A stretch of DNA of 64,000 nucleotides from Bemisia tabaci (Eukaryota; Arthropoda; Insecta; Hemiptera; Aleyrodidae), in the NCBI RefSeq assembly GCF_918797505.1, contig NC_092793.1, positions 88,114,411-88,178,410 of the forward strand. Direction: 5' to 3'. The notes under the pieces were generated by a model. It was given only the letters and a program-made list of their open reading frames with translations. It was not told the origin of the DNA and made no database searches. A program made the translations under genes and the position numbers. Below, piece by piece: positions 1-11,690 of the stretch (positions are counted from its first letter, which is position 1; every line of letters starts with the position of its first letter).

Positions 1-176
<176 letters not shown>

Positions 177-337
177 CCCCTTAACAGTAGATCATGTCCT
201 TATAAGTTGCCCACTTTATAATGAAATCCGAAAACTTTTTTTCCCCCTGCCCCTTACCCTCTCTTAAAAATCTACTTCTGAACACTCATCCTGTAAAACT
301 TTTTGAATTTATGCGCTCCACCAAACTTAAAATTTAA
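177..337 (+). pseudogene. LINE ORF2 C-terminal end (non-LTR retrotransposon fragment)
   Basis: From about 187 the plus strand reads VDHVLISCPLYNEIRKLFF, the H/C-containing tail seen near the end of ORF2 in I/Jockey/R1-like non-LTR retrotransposons (typically DHxLxxCPxYxxxR). The frame then meets a stop. A one-base slip in the T/C-rich run near 239-246 continues the reading to a TAA at 335-337, so I infer a frameshifted relic. Only the last ~50 codons lie in the window; the reverse transcriptase would lie to the left, beyond the microsatellite. Clade assignment is not possible from this much sequence. Confidence 0.6.
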
Positions 338-752
338 CCTTTCCTCTACCCTTACTCTTACCCTTACCTTTTGTCTCTTTATATTACTACCCTTTTGTAT
401 TTTTAATGAATTTCAATTGTGAACACACAGAGGTGTAAATGGCCTGAGCTGCTAGAGCACCTCTAGAAAATAAACGTATATTACTACTACTACTTTCTTT
501 CTTTCTTTAGAAAATAAACGTATATTACTACTACTACTACTTTCTTTCTTTCTTTCTTTCTTTTTCTTTGAATTTAGCACCTCTAGAAAATAAACGTATA
601 TTACTACTACTACTACCATTCTAGAAAATAAACGTATATTACTACTACTACTACCATTGTAAACTCACAGAGGTGTAAATGGCCCTAGATACTAAAGCAC
701 CGCTTGAAAATAAACTTATATATTACTACTACTACTACTACTTTCTTTTTTT
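338..752 (+). repeat. LINE 3' UTR and array of repeated 3' tails
   Basis: The unit with AGAGGTGTAAATGGCC and GAAAATAAACGTATATTACTAC occurs in full at 431-494 and near 670-741, and its AAATAAACGTATATTACTAC end recurs at about 510, 583 and 626. Each ends in (TAC)n, several followed by (TTTC)n. This looks like a 3' UTR whose terminal part was duplicated in tandem, as seen when microsatellite-tailed LINE ends slip or integrate into each other. Confidence 0.7.
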
Positions 753-1491
753 TTCTTTAGGAGCATAAAATGACGAAAATTTTTTTTGTTCTTTTTTAAC
801 TGACCCCTTTTTATTGGCTAATATTATAATACAACATGCATCACAATCTATAAATAATGAAATGAATAAAGTAGAAAAAGGAAAACTGTATAAATAGAGA
901 CGGAAATGATAATGCATTCTTCGTCAGTGGTGTCCAAGCCGGAATCCACCCTAGGGCATGCATCGGCGAAATGACGAAAGTAAAATAAAAATATCAGATT
1001 ATAAAATTCTAAGACACATTTATATTTAGTGCCACAAAAATCCCTTGTGAAGTATTTTCGACTTTTAACAAAATCGCAGATTATTTGAATGCCCTATTGC
1101 AATCTTAAACCTACATGATGAATAAATTCATTGTAATTCCAGAGTGACACAGAAAATGACATACCTATGCAAAGACATCGGACAAAATTCTACCATTTTC
1201 ATCGCTGTGTTATTACGATCATGACCCACCAGTTGCAAATGCTTTGCCTGACTTCTCTATCTGAAGTAACTGATTTCCTCACAAACATGCAGGTAAAATA
1301 TAATCACACTAACTTCACCTAGCCTGGCTGACAAAGTTTTTCTATAAGAAAGACTGAGAGTGGTCTCTGAGACCCCCATATAGGATACCCACATTGCAAT
1401 TTTGCTTTTCATGAATTTTTTTTAAAGTTTCCGCGTCCCAGCAACGGGTATATAGCCTCATATGACTCCCTACCTTTAAACTCGAATCTCA
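753..1491. other. AT-rich DNA, no gene recognised
   Basis: No coding-like frame, tRNA or clear inverted repeat was found. A short motif AATGACGAAA occurs twice (about 769 and 971). Confidence 0.5.
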
Positions 1492-1812
1492 ATCCCAAGT
1501 AGCAGAGGTTGCAACAACTTGCAACGAAATCGTTTGATTCTTGCAACTAATAGATTGGTGTCCAGATTGCCTACTCTCTCCCCCAAAGGAGCTATCATTG
1601 TTGGAACTAGTTGCAATTAAGTTGAAACATGTTTCAACTTTAAAGTATTGGTGGTTGCCTATCTTTAGATTTTAAACAATTTTGGTTCAGCAATTTTGCA
1701 ATCTCAGCAGGTCGCAACTTTGTCTTCCGACCAGATCGCCGAAAATCGGCACTTATCGACCAATAGTTGATCGAAAGTTGCAACTTTTACACTGAAAAAT
1801 ACTACTTGGGAT
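1492..1812. mobile_element. MITE-like element, ATCCCAAGTAG termini
   Basis: A 321 bp segment begins ATCCCAAGTAG (1492-1502) and ends with the exact inverse CTACTTGGGAT (1802-1812). The interior is rich in GTTGCAAC and its variants. I see no convincing target duplication, so superfamily is undetermined. Confidence 0.45.
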
Positions 1813-2599
1813 GTGAGGAGGACAATTGGTAGCCGTTTGGAACGCCGTCTGTAAGAACATTTATCTTCAGGGGGGAAGAGGGACTTTCGTTGGAAGAGAA
1901 ACAAATACTCGAAGGGCAGCGAAGGATTTCTAGGGAGGGAGGGGGGGGGGGGGTTGGAGGTTTTTTAGGGGTGGAGAAACTTTTTTAGAGGTAGAGAAGG
2001 AATCTCAGCGAGTCATGGATATTCTATGATCAACTCTTCAGATTAAAATGTTCCCGCCCTTGATCGTGAATATATCGATTATCCGGAGGAGAAATGAAAA
2101 AAGAAAAATCCTTCGCTCCGCCATTCGTTCAATATTGCGACTGCTTAGCAAGGAGAGAGGATTTTTCTGCGGGAGAACTGCTGTCTATATATGTATAATA
2201 CGGGCCAGGGTCGGCCGCGGGTAGCGCTCCAGAGGACGTCGCGCCATGTAATGGTCCCAATGCCCGATTTAAGTGGCAATAACTCGAAAACTGAAAATTG
2301 GAAAAGTCCAGTTTTAAGATATAGGTGGATCGCACATACTGTAGAGTAGAGGGAATTCATCTAAAAATCACTTCGATTGAAGTTTTTATGAAAACTTGAC
2401 ATCTGTAGTAGGAAAGTGCGACGCGGGGCACTAGGGTGCGGCTTATACGAAAAAATAAAATGATGAATTTCAAAATTGACACTTAATAATCATTGTAAAG
2501 CACCATATTCTAATTAATTAGATTTACTTATTCGGTAGCAAGTGGTTGCCGAATAACTTTTTTGAAGGAATGTCCAGCTGTAAAACTTAGAGAAATGTC
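1813..2599. other. Noncoding stretch with poly-G run
   Basis: No supported gene. A G-rich tract near 1933-1953 contains 13 or more consecutive G. A short GC-rich patch with CGGCCGCGGG is near 2210-2250. Confidence 0.5.
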
Positions 2600-2769
2600 T
2601 CAGAATAATCCTCGTCTTTTTGGCCTAAGTGCGTAATTGCTTACAACTTTTTCTCTCTTCTTTTCCATCTCTTCTTCTTGTTTATCTTTTTCTACTTCTT
2701 CCTCCGCCTCATTGCCGCTCCATTCTGGTGTTGCCCTCGCGTCATATATATCATCAGGTACATAATATG
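2600..2769 (-). CDS. Probable last exon of an unidentified host gene
   Basis: Read on the minus strand, a pyrimidine-rich tract ending TTCTTATTCCAAG is followed at 2769 by two bases completing a codon and then 55 residues to a TGA at 2600-2602. The peptide begins YYVPDDIYDARATPEW, continues with an acidic/basic Glu-Lys segment typical of a charged coiled region, and ends YALRPKRRGLF. The compositional bias and the good 3' splice site suggest real coding. Upstream reading past the acceptor would be intronic. I do not recognise the family. Earlier exons would lie at higher coordinates, where mobile elements have accumulated, and I did not find them. It could instead be the end of a transposon gene. 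Confidence 0.45.
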
Positions 2770-3479
2770 CTTGGAATAAGAATGACACAGCCACTACGCG
2801 GATCGAGGGTGGAAGTCCGTGCAACTGCTTGAGATCAGTTCTCGAACTAATCGCAAATCGTCAAACATATGAAGGAGCCCCACGGGATAAATTCGATGGG
2901 GGGCAACGAGAGGCGAGAGGGGAATTTTTATGAAACCGAAGCCCCTAAACGAGCTACACAAACCCCCCGAGTTCTAGATAAGAAGGGATCGTCCAGCGTT
3001 GCTAGGTATAATGCCCCTCCACTCCTTGGGCCATGTATTTCAGCATTCATCATTTTTCTGTCATTTGGCAGCTACGATTCCTCCAAAATGCGAAAATGCG
3101 TAGACAAAACAAAAAACGTGGCCTCATCTTTTCACATCGACTTCTTCGCGGGTTGGGACCATGCTTATCGTTCCTGTATGTTAAACCGTTGCGCGGCTAA
3201 GCGGAGGAAGGGTAATGGGTGCCCCCAGCCCCCCCCCCCCCCCCAACAATCACTACTCCCTTCCCTCCGATGATGGCCTTAAGAGGGAGTAAAAGGCTAA
3301 TACAAATGACCCCCGAGTGAAAAAAAGTATGATTTTACTGTCATTAGAACCCCGGCCGCAAATGTTTAACTACCCAGCACTTGATTTGTTACGCCCGGGC
3401 GGAAGAGCTTCGATATATCATATTTCCGTTGATCGATCGTGAGTCTAAAATGATCGATGTTAATCGTTTCTGATGTGAA
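2770..3479. other. Unassigned stretch with C-run
   Basis: Contains a 134-codon open frame (2869-3273, plus) that runs into a homopolymeric C tract at 3230-3243. Nothing in it resembles a known domain, and I do not support it as a gene. Confidence 0.35.
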
Positions 3480-6060
3480 ATTCAACGCTCTTTTAGAATC
3501 CGCCATTAACTTTTACGTAAGAGCAGCCGTTTCAAAGAAAAGTGGGCATTTTCGGGAAAAAACTGAAATTTCCGTAAATGCCCGTTTTTTCGGCGGCCAT
3601 TTTGAGGGGTTCAAAGTCGTTTTACAAAAAAATTCATAGAAGTCATTTTTATTGGAAATTTTATGAACTTTCATTCACTAAATAGCTCATTTTCCGCTAA
3701 AATCAATTCTTATAGAGACATTTACGAAAAACCGAGGAAAGGTCGATTTTTTGGGGGTTTGGGGGTTGGGGGGGGGGGGGGGTCGAGCGTACAGGGGATT
3801 CTTGGGGACTTTTTGCTGGGAGTCCCTGACACCCCAATGAACAACTTGGGCACATTTCTATGAGACTACTGTGATGAAAATTAGTCTTGAAACCGAAATT
3901 AAGGGTAGTGAGGAGGGGGGACAAAATGGTGAGTAATGTATCCTTCAATTTTTTTCAAATTTTACAGTTATGAAGAGTAAGTCCTGAGCAGCATCTCCTG
4001 CCTAGGATCATAAATATGACCTTAGAAACTCGTTACCACCCACCATTTTTACGGAAAACCCGATTCCTTGGAAAAATGGGTATTTTTGACCATTTGCAGT
4101 GATATTGCGACTGTTACCCCCTGTTCAATGTAGGAAAAATTTTTCTGATGTACAAAATAGATCTTTCTCTATGTATTTTGCGTCTCTGAGTCCGAAAATG
4201 GCCTCCATTTTTTTATATGAGCCCTTCATTTTCTAAATAAGACATTTTTTTCCGGGCAACCGGGTGAAATTGACTAATTTCAGTCAGGTGTCAAATTTTT
4301 ATTTTATTAATTATCCTGCTTCTGTTAAGGAGAGATCTTCATGTTCTCTCAAATGCTGAATCAGAATATGACCTCAAATTTTTTTCATCGCCCTCAATTC
4401 CGCCGGAAAAGTCGATTTTTCTTGGAAAACAAGTTTTCTGGTATTTTTAAATCTTTCCTGGAAAATCAGGTTTTCGCAAAAATGGTGGATGGTAACAAAT
4501 TTCTAAGGTCATATCAGGGTTTTTCAGCTCAAATTACATGGAAATTGATGCATCAGACATGCGGTAACATTTTCAAATTTTCTTTGAGGTGGGAACAGTC
4601 CGGAAAAGCTTTTTTCCCGGAAAAATTGGACTTCCTAGAAAATGAGGGGTTTTCATAGACAACTGGATGTCTAATTTGGGTTCAGCTGCTCTTAATGCAG
4701 CAAGAGAGACCTAAATTGGATCTCGGAAAGTTTCTTGGACTCCTCACAACCGGAAAATCGTCGATAAAACACCGAAAAGGTAGTTTTCGAGGAAAATCGA
4801 TTATTCCGGCAAAATAGTGCAAGGTAGGAAAAATCCAAGGTTTTATTCGGGTTCAGTGAGTCAAAATACATTACAATCGATGTATCGCACATCGCGAACA
4901 TTTTTAAAAAGTATTTTTAATACACTTTGAGTCCGGGAATTACACACGGATCTAGGCTCGGAAAAATCGACTTAACCAGAAAACTGGGTTTTTTTGGGGG
5001 GATGAGGGGAAAAATACGCTACAGTGCCCCCATCATGAAGGTCGCCGAAACACCCCCCATGAAAGGGGCCCACCGAATACCGGGACGGCAACGGCTATCA
5101 GCTGGTGTAGAGCCGTCGAAGCGACCCCTAACCGACCCGACCTCTGTGAGATGGGAAAACTCGGTTATGTGGGGGTAGAGCACGCCGCTGTGTTCCCTAC
5201 CCACTAAACGACCCCTCCAGGCCACACCCCGTGCAAGTGTGGCCCATCGGACGCTCTATCCTCCCGTCGGACGTCCCTAAGGCACTCTTCGAACGGCAGT
5301 CCCCGACCCCGGCGCCCCTCAGGCCCCCCACTTGGGGGAGGGTCCCCCCATCCCCCGGGACCGATCTGCCGAAGCCATCATTGTACCTGGAGTCAAGGGC
5401 GTAGGAGGACAGCCGAGGCCCAGCTTGCGCCAAACCCTGCGACAACCCCACGGCAGGGCTCTGGAGCCGAGGACTGGAGGGCAGACCAGCTACGTCTCGC
5501 TCAGCCCTCGAGGCACCCGATCTTATGCGGTCCCAGAAGGGGGCAGCCTACACATGACTCAGCTTCGCGGGTGCGTCGAACCCGATATCCCCAATTGGAT
5601 AGCCTGCGGTAAAACGGGGGGTTGATGATTCAAAACCGAGGTCATATTCGGATTTTGCAGTCTGAAATGCATAAGAATCAATGTACCACGGGTCCAGAAA
5701 AATGTATACAAATAAATTGCATGCATGACAAATATACATCAAATTGCTCATTTTCCCGGAAAAAGCCGCTTTTCCGGAAAACTGAGAGGTGATAGGGAAA
5801 AATGAGGGTCATTTTTGGACTCAACGGCTCAGAATATATCGGAATAGCCCTATCTCATACCTGATAAACAATTTGACTACAATCTGCAAGGGGTAATAGT
5901 CGTTAAAAACACCAAAAATTACCATTTTTCCGGGTAAAATAGACTTTTCCGGAAAACTGGAAGACGATAAAAAAAACGGAGGTCATATTCGGATTCAGCG
6001 CCTCAAAATACATGCGGTTCACCTCATCTCGTTTGGGAGACATATTTGTTCTTTTTTTTG
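3480..6060. repeat. Degenerate satellite-like array (GGAAAA / TTTTCC motif family)
   Basis: A loose unit of roughly 250-300 bp recurs. Each contains pairs of TTTTCCGGAAAA-like motifs (near 4390, 4600, 4755, 4965, 5755, 5930) followed by a phrase like GGTCATATTCGGATTCAGC with CTCAAAATACAT (near 4850, 5640, 5810, 5975). Units are heavily diverged and interrupted by the GC-rich segment at 5020-5625. Related single copies appear near 11,310-11,500 and 45,470-45,560. There is no protein-coding signal. Confidence 0.6.
5020..5625. other. GC-rich island inserted in the array
   Basis: About 600 bp that are much richer in G and C than the flanks, with blocks such as CCCCGACCCCGGCGCCCC. Frames are open on both strands for 80-97 codons, which GC-rich sequence gives by chance. 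The array motif resumes immediately after it (GAGGTCATATTCGGATTTTG at 5638), so it looks like an insertion, perhaps a retrotransposon UTR fragment. I cannot identify the source. Confidence 0.45.
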
Positions 6061-6079
6061 GTGAACAGTGTTAGTTGTG

Positions 6080-6295
6080 GAAGAAGTTGAGCAGTGAAGT
6101 TAAATTACATGTAAAAAAAAATCTGAACGGTAAAGTAATATTGGCGGTAAAAATAGTCAAGCTGTAAATTCATATTAGTAGTCAAAAAAAATCAAGCAGT
6201 AAAGTCGTATTAATGGCAAAGAAAAATAAGTAGTAAAGTCGTTTGCACAGTAGAAAAAAGCAAGCGTTAGAGTCATGGTTGCGGTAGGAAAAGTG
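6080..6295 (+). repeat. Degenerate 34-35 bp minisatellite
   Basis: About six tandem units with the pattern GTAAAAAA..TCAAGCAGTAAAGTCGTATT. The block AAGCAGTAAAGT recurs with variants every 34-35 bases (for example near 6124, 6158, 6192, 6227, 6262). There are no intervening spacers. Confidence 0.7.
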
Positions 6296-6465
6296 GGAGA
6301 AAGATCGGGCTTTGCCTGAAATGGCGTTGGGCGAACCTCGGGATCTTCCGGTAACATGTAATAACATGTAATAATGCATGATAGTGAATTGTGGAGAATC
6401 AGGGTGAACATTTTTAAATATTTACGATGTTCATACTTCTTTTAAAATGGTTGATATGATTTCAG

Positions 6466-6595
6466 GAATAATCCGTTTTGCTCCTTGAATGAATTGAAAG
6501 GTTTTGAGTTACCAGACTTCATGTTAAACAAAGTCCGAGCATGTTTAAGTTACAGCAATCCCATCAGTATTGATGACAATGAAAATCCTCTGGAG
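6466..6595 (+). CDS. Candidate internal exon A of an unidentified host gene
   Basis: A TTTCAG acceptor at 6460-6465 is followed by 130 bp that, after one codon-completing base, read NNPFCSLNELKGFELPDF..., 43 codons without a stop, ending CTGGAG before a GTAAAT donor at 6596. The donor leaves phase 0. The frame also happens to stay open to 6718, where a consensus GTAAGT lies, so a longer exon (6466-6717) is an alternative. The shorter form is favoured because its phase matches the next candidate exon at 7338. I do not recognise the family. No upstream exon was found; the upstream DNA is repeat. Confidence 0.4.
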
Positions 6596-7337
6596 GTAAA
6601 TTTTGTTTTATTGCCTATTGATTTTAGTATCCACAGGTTGAGATCAGCCGTTCAGTTTTCTCAAATTAATGCCAAAAAGAGTTCTCATCAAAGCTCTATC
6701 AAGATTCGAAGAATGAAGTAAGTCTACATTCTCAGAGTTCAAATCAAATTTACTAGGTTTAAATGGTGTGATGATAGATGTAAATTTAATTACCTACCCT
6801 GAAGTTAAACTACAATCTGACTTGATGTAATAAGTCTCAAGATTTGAGATTTAACCAAAGAGCTCAGCACATGCGCAAAGGAAACTTCTAAATACATCTA
6901 ATGTTCCACCTTAATTGGAAGTTTCACCAAACAGAGATGAAGCAAAGCGTCTAAAGAACTTTGATGAAAGCTTTAAAGCCCTGCTAAAATCACAATTAGG
7001 CTTAAAAACATTTTTAAAGGAATCAATTTAAATGCGGTCCCGGTTTGATTTACTCTTTTAGAATTATTAAGTGGTCTGAAACCGACTTAAGAATATCATG
7101 GTTTACGCCAGAGTTCTACTAACTTGTAGCTGAAAATTTGTGGTATTCTATTGAGATGAAAATTGGTAGAAAGATGTAGGTAACTTGCCTGTAAAAGAAT
7201 CTGTGCAAGTGAGAGGGAAAATCACAAATATCGTTTCTTAGTTTGTAACTGTTGTAGTATTCTGACACAAATTTACTCTGCTCCATACTTCATCATTAGT
7301 TGTTTAATCTTCTTTTATTTTCTGCTCCTTACTCTAG

Positions 7338-7410
7338 ATCAATGCAACATTGAATTTAGCAATAGACTATATCACTTCTATGACACCTCCCTTCTGCTCT
7401 CTTGATTCAG
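7338..7410 (+). CDS. Candidate internal exon B of the same gene
   Basis: A strong pyrimidine tract ending TCCTTACTCTAG (to 7337) precedes 73 bp reading INATLNLAIDYITSMTPPF..., fully open in phase 0 and ending TTCAG before a GTATGA donor at 7411. The other two frames contain stops. Joining it to the segment ending at 6595 keeps one continuous reading frame, which supports a shared transcript. The next exon would start in phase 1; I found no convincing one before 9.2 kb. Confidence 0.42.
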
Positions 7411-9269
7411 GTATGAATTTCAATCTTTTTTAGGACCGAACACTTTTGATATGAATATGTTCCATACTGACCAGTGTGACTTTAATTAATGATGTTTTTG
7501 AAATATTTGTGGCTTGCACTAGAAAGCTCGTTAATAAGCACCAACTTTATAAAACTTATCATTTTCCTAGAGATAGGCTTTCCTAGGGTTCTTAAACTTA
7601 AATATTGTCGGTCCAGTTCTAGTATTTGGCTCACAAAGAATACTTCCGAAGCGGCCGCTGTCCCTGAACAGCTCAAATTTTTCCATGGAGTCTTTTGATT
7701 ACATATTTCTTTAGACTCTTGGGTTTTTTTTTCCAAAGCGCCATGGAAGTAGCTTGAAAATTCTATACATTTGTGAATTAGCGGGTGCCAAATAAAATCT
7801 TATTCAGCAAGTGCACTAAAAAACAGTGATTGGCTCTCTAAGAAAATATTTCGTTGCCTCCTGTAGCAAGCCCTATGGGGCCTGGCACAGACCTTGGCAG
7901 GTACAGGAACACTGCAAGTCTCAGGTTCAAATATTTTCGAGTTGCTTATTATTTCACAACGCCATTGCATTCTCTCAAGTCCGCACCAACTTGCTTGCAG
8001 CTCTTGTTACATTTAAATACTTGAACTGAGCAATTTTTCCAATCTCCATTATGATCTCTCTCAAATTCATTAAAAACTCTTTGGTGTTGATGGTTCTTCG
8101 TTAATTTCTTATGCATGCAAGCTTCAAAAATGGAATTTTGTGAAAAGATCTTGTATTCCCCAAAGTTTTTCCCACAAGATTTTTTCCTTTTGATACAAGT
8201 CATGCATACAAAATCGCATAGTGTGTAAAATTGGAGGCGGTATTTGAAGTCCACAATTTATCACAAGTGAAGGGTCTTTCCTCTAAAATTTGGCTGTTGC
8301 ACCTTTTTTTATAAATACATTTTCGAAAATAATTGGCAGCGGTGTATTATTTCACATCTGTTTCTCTCTTTACTTTTAAATGGCCACTGTAACAAGAGTT
8401 GATCGTCTTGACCATATTTGCCCTATTATCACCATTTTTTATGAATATTTATGTAACATTTTTGGAATGGTATTGTTGTTCGCTATTTTAATCGCCATGT
8501 TGCATTGGGTTCACATTGATTATCATTGGCTGTTGCCTCAAATGACATCATAAGCTTTTGGCGAATTAGGAACATTCTTTTCATGCTTTCAATTTTCAAT
8601 CTCTTTTTCGGCCACAAAAACTTCTTTGAGCCTTTAAATACTCAGATATGCGTGTCTTGCTATAGTTTAGTGCAGTTACTCTTATTACCAAGATTTTTAC
8701 TCATTTTTAATGATTTTTTATTTCAGCATGAATTGATTATTTATTTAAAGTGCCCCATCATTTCCTGTATGATGAAGAAGTTGATCTGAAAGTGATGATC
8801 CCTTGTAGGACTCATTAAAGTGTTGCTTATCTGGAGTAAAACTGAAAATTTATGATGAAATGTTGTCCATTAGTTCCATTTCAAGACACAATGAAACGAC
8901 AGAATTTTCCGGCATGTTTGCATTTCTAAAACGCATCCCAGGTGTATATGACTGGATTCCCTCTATTTAAAGCAATTTGTTTTTCTGCAAAGTTTAAAAC
9001 GTTCGGACACCCTTTTGAAATTTGATTTTTAGGCTCAATTTTTTTCGTACATTTTCAAGATAGTACATTTTTGTACATTTCAAGTGTAATTAATTGGGGT
9101 CAGAGGAGCTGGGAGATATTAAACGGATTATCCTAGTCTTAGATCCACCCCAAATAAACAGCACCTTCCCTCAGGACTCAAAGATCCTGGTTGGAATCTT
9201 CATTTGTCCAATGCAAATCTTAAAGTTAATTTTGAAATTGAAAGGAGTAGGTTAGTCCAGGCATAATAA
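7411..9269. other. AT-rich, intron-like or intergenic DNA
   Basis: No supported gene. Open frames at 7489-7698 and 7482-7736 overlap on opposite strands and have no recognisable content. A TTTCAG acceptor near 8727 would give an immediate stop in the phase left by the exon at 7338; it could be the start of a 3' UTR exon, but this is weak. Confidence 0.4.
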
Positions 9270-9385
9270 CGGCAACAACGGTTGCCTTGGGCTGGTACAT
9301 GGTAGGGACGGAGGGGGGAGGGGCTCTAACTGGAAGCGCAAGGATTACCACTTGTGTGGTATTTGAAGTAGTAAAAAAAAAAAAA
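9270..9385 (+). mobile_element. SINE 3' part with poly-A tail
   Basis: Shares the 3' half of the SINE at 26,638: a GGTTGCCT..GG block, GACGGAGGGGG, AAGCGCA.GGATTA, then TTGAAGTAGTA followed by 13 A. The tRNA-like head is missing or too diverged to see. Confidence 0.65.
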
Positions 9386-10233
9386 TAATGCAAAATTTCA
9401 ATGAAAAAATTGCTACCCAGTCAATTTTAGGTTTTCTGGCTTCAGCTTAGGTCCCCTGATGTCTGGGTAAACAGTCCCCAAAATTTGAAGGTGAGCTTGC
9501 CAATTTAGAGAAGGAAAAGGGCCCATAATGGCCCAAAAAATCGGCCGGTCGGTCGGCTTTCGGTGGGCCTCTCAAGTAGCGCTACGGGGTAAAAGCGAAT
9601 TTTTGGAAGTATCTGCAATTTTTGAACTCAGCGACTCCAAGAATACCTAAAAATGTATTTTGCACAGTTTGGACATAAAATCTGATTCATTAACACCCAA
9701 ATCCGGCTTTGGAACCATATTTTGGCGCTCGAAAATCGGTCGGCGCAAGTTGAGCAGAAACTTCAATAGCCCATAGCTCCGGAACCGTTCGGTTCCTCAG
9801 CTTTCATTACCACTCGTTGGATGCGGAAAAAGACAAACAATTTAAAAAACTGGTTTTGGTTCAAATACAAAAATGTGTTCTTTCAGTTTAGACTGTTTTA
9901 AAGAAATTGTTCTTGCTCCAAAACCGAAAAAAATCACATAAGTTAACTTTAATATGTAATTTTGGGATTTTGACCTTTAGAATCTTTAAGTATGCAATTT
10001 TAGACGATTTTTTGTCCAAACCGGGCCTCAATATCTTTTTTCGTTCGATAGATATCGAGGTTCACAGGTTTTGACTTCCACCCCCCCCCCTAGCGCCCCC
10101 CCCCCAAAATTTTTTGGGGGTCTGAAACTTTAAGGAATGAAGCGCTCCAGTATGAATGACTGACAGACGAAGTTGAATAAGTTTTAGTGGAGGGGGGGGG
10201 GGGGCAAAAAAAGTCGTTTTTGCATACGGCTCT
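9386..10233. other. Unassigned DNA with C- and G-runs
   Basis: No supported gene. Homopolymer-rich tracts of C near 10,080-10,103 and of G near 10,191-10,204 flank a stretch of short GC and AT blocks. A CGGCCGGTCGGTCGGC block is at about 9540-9557. Confidence 0.4.
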
Positions 10234-10609
10234 TTAAGCTTTAATTGACGCCTGGGAGTTCAAATTGACCCACTCAATACCTAAAAGTTTTCCCCTGAAG
10301 AGGGGGCCCGTGTCCTCTCCACAAATTGCTCATTGGTCGCATAACTGACGTAAATCCTGCGGAGAAGGATGGTAAATCCGAAATTAATGGTCTCAGAGCT
10401 CCCCTGACCTCCCTTCAAAAGTTTGGGGGAAAATTCGGATTCCTTGATATCAGTTCACTAGTATACCATCCTTTTCCGCAAGATTTACGTCAGTTTTGCG
10501 ACCAATGAGCAATTTGTGGACGAGACACTGGTCCCCTCGTCAGGGGGAAACTTTTGTGCATTTTGCACTTTTGTGTCAATTTGAACTCCCAGGCGTCACT
10601 AAAGTTTAA
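10234..10609. repeat. Foldback inverted repeat, ~140 bp arms
   Basis: The left arm (about 10,234-10,374) and right arm (about 10,464-10,609) are inverse copies with some divergence: both contain GACGCCTGGGAGTTCAAATTG, CCACAAATTGCTCATTGG and ACCATCCTTTTCCGC-type sequence. The loop is about 90 bp. A piece of the same family (ACCATCCTTTTCCGGAGAAT...GTTTTGCGACC) lies near 12,560-12,600. Confidence 0.75.
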
Positions 10610-11517
10610 ATTTATTGCCTTTTTCAGTTTGGATTAATTTACGATTCGGAAGGGAACCCCGACTTGAAATTGTGCTCCCATCCCCCCCACTATGGTCTGA
10701 GAGCGCCAAATTGTGGCCAAAAATCCGATTTTTGAAAGTGGGAAAATCTGGCAACCGAGCATGTAGCCCTAATCTACATCCTTTGGAAAGTGTGAAATGA
10801 CCTATCAAATTTTATTTAAGTGTTTATAAGGTCAGATATATGGTGGCAAACTTCACATACTCTGAGGTAACTAAGCAAATGTGAGAATTCGAGGTGCACG
10901 TCATCACATATTGCCTTGTGTTGTTTTGTCAAAAGTCGGCGTAGATCCCCGATCAAATATGGAACAAATAGCTCAAAGTAAGCACTTTTTAATGGTGTAA
11001 TCGTTTTTAATATTAAGATTAATTTTGTGGCCATTACAAGACTCCAAAGTTTTGCCTGAAAATGATCCAAAAATGACCTTGACCTCAACTTTTCTTTATC
11101 GCGGTTTTTCACGGATTCATTCTTATTGGTGCAGAAATGTAGGTCATATATTCCTCTAACAGACTATAATAGGGTTTTTTGCGTATTTTTGCGTCTGGGG
11201 CCTTTTTTGGTCCTTTCAGTGCAGCGGTTTTGTGATTTTCTGAGTAATCCTATTTCGCTGTGCAACAAGATAAGGGAGATGAGGCAACGTCAACGGTGGG
11301 CACAGGGCGAATCTGATGTAATTTTGGCTGCTGAATCCGAAAATGATGCCCATTTTCTTCCAGTAGTTGCCAGTTTTCCGGAAAATTGGATTTTTTGGCG
11401 GGAAAACACATTTTCAAGCAAAATTATATTTTCTCCAGAAGAATGATGATAACTGAATGAAACGAAGGTCATTTTTTTCATTTTTGAGCTTTCACATGTA
11501 GACGCATTTACCAACTC
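10610..11517. other. Unassigned DNA with a dispersed array unit
   Basis: 10,610-11,300 shows no supported gene. From about 11,310 to 11,500 there is one copy of the GGAAAA/TTTTCC repeat family of 3.5-6 kb, including GCTGAATCCGAAAATGATGC and TTTTCCGGAAAATTGGATTT. Confidence 0.5.
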
Positions 11518-11690
11518 GCCTTCCTGTGGTGTAATGGTTGTAGTGCTAGCCCCATGATCAGGAGATCCCGAGTTTGACTCTCACCCAGGGAACTCCAGCT
11601 TGATGATCGCAAGCCATATTACTGGGAGCTTATTGCTAAGAAGGGACTGATGGGGAAAGGAATTCAAGCACGGATATTAGATCTCAGTAG
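11518..11690 (+). mobile_element. tRNA-derived SINE head
   Basis: Contains an A-box-like TGTGGTGTAATGGTTG and a B-box-like GAGTTTGACTCTC spaced as in tRNA promoters, and resembles the head of the SINE at 26,638. It does not form a convincing acceptor stem, so I call it a SINE rather than a tRNA gene. The downstream part is diverged. Confidence 0.6.

Noticed and set aside
2869..3273. 134-codon open frame on the plus strand
   Set aside because: No recognisable motif, runs into a poly-C tract, and lies just upstream of an opposite-strand exon candidate. Length alone is not enough here.
5019..5625. Bacterial DNA or horizontal transfer
   Set aside because: High GC alone does not show transfer. 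No bacterial-type gene, ribosome-binding site or recognisable protein is present.
7482..7736. Overlapping open frames on both strands
   Set aside because: No motif, no splice signals, and opposite-strand overlap of similar length suggests chance.
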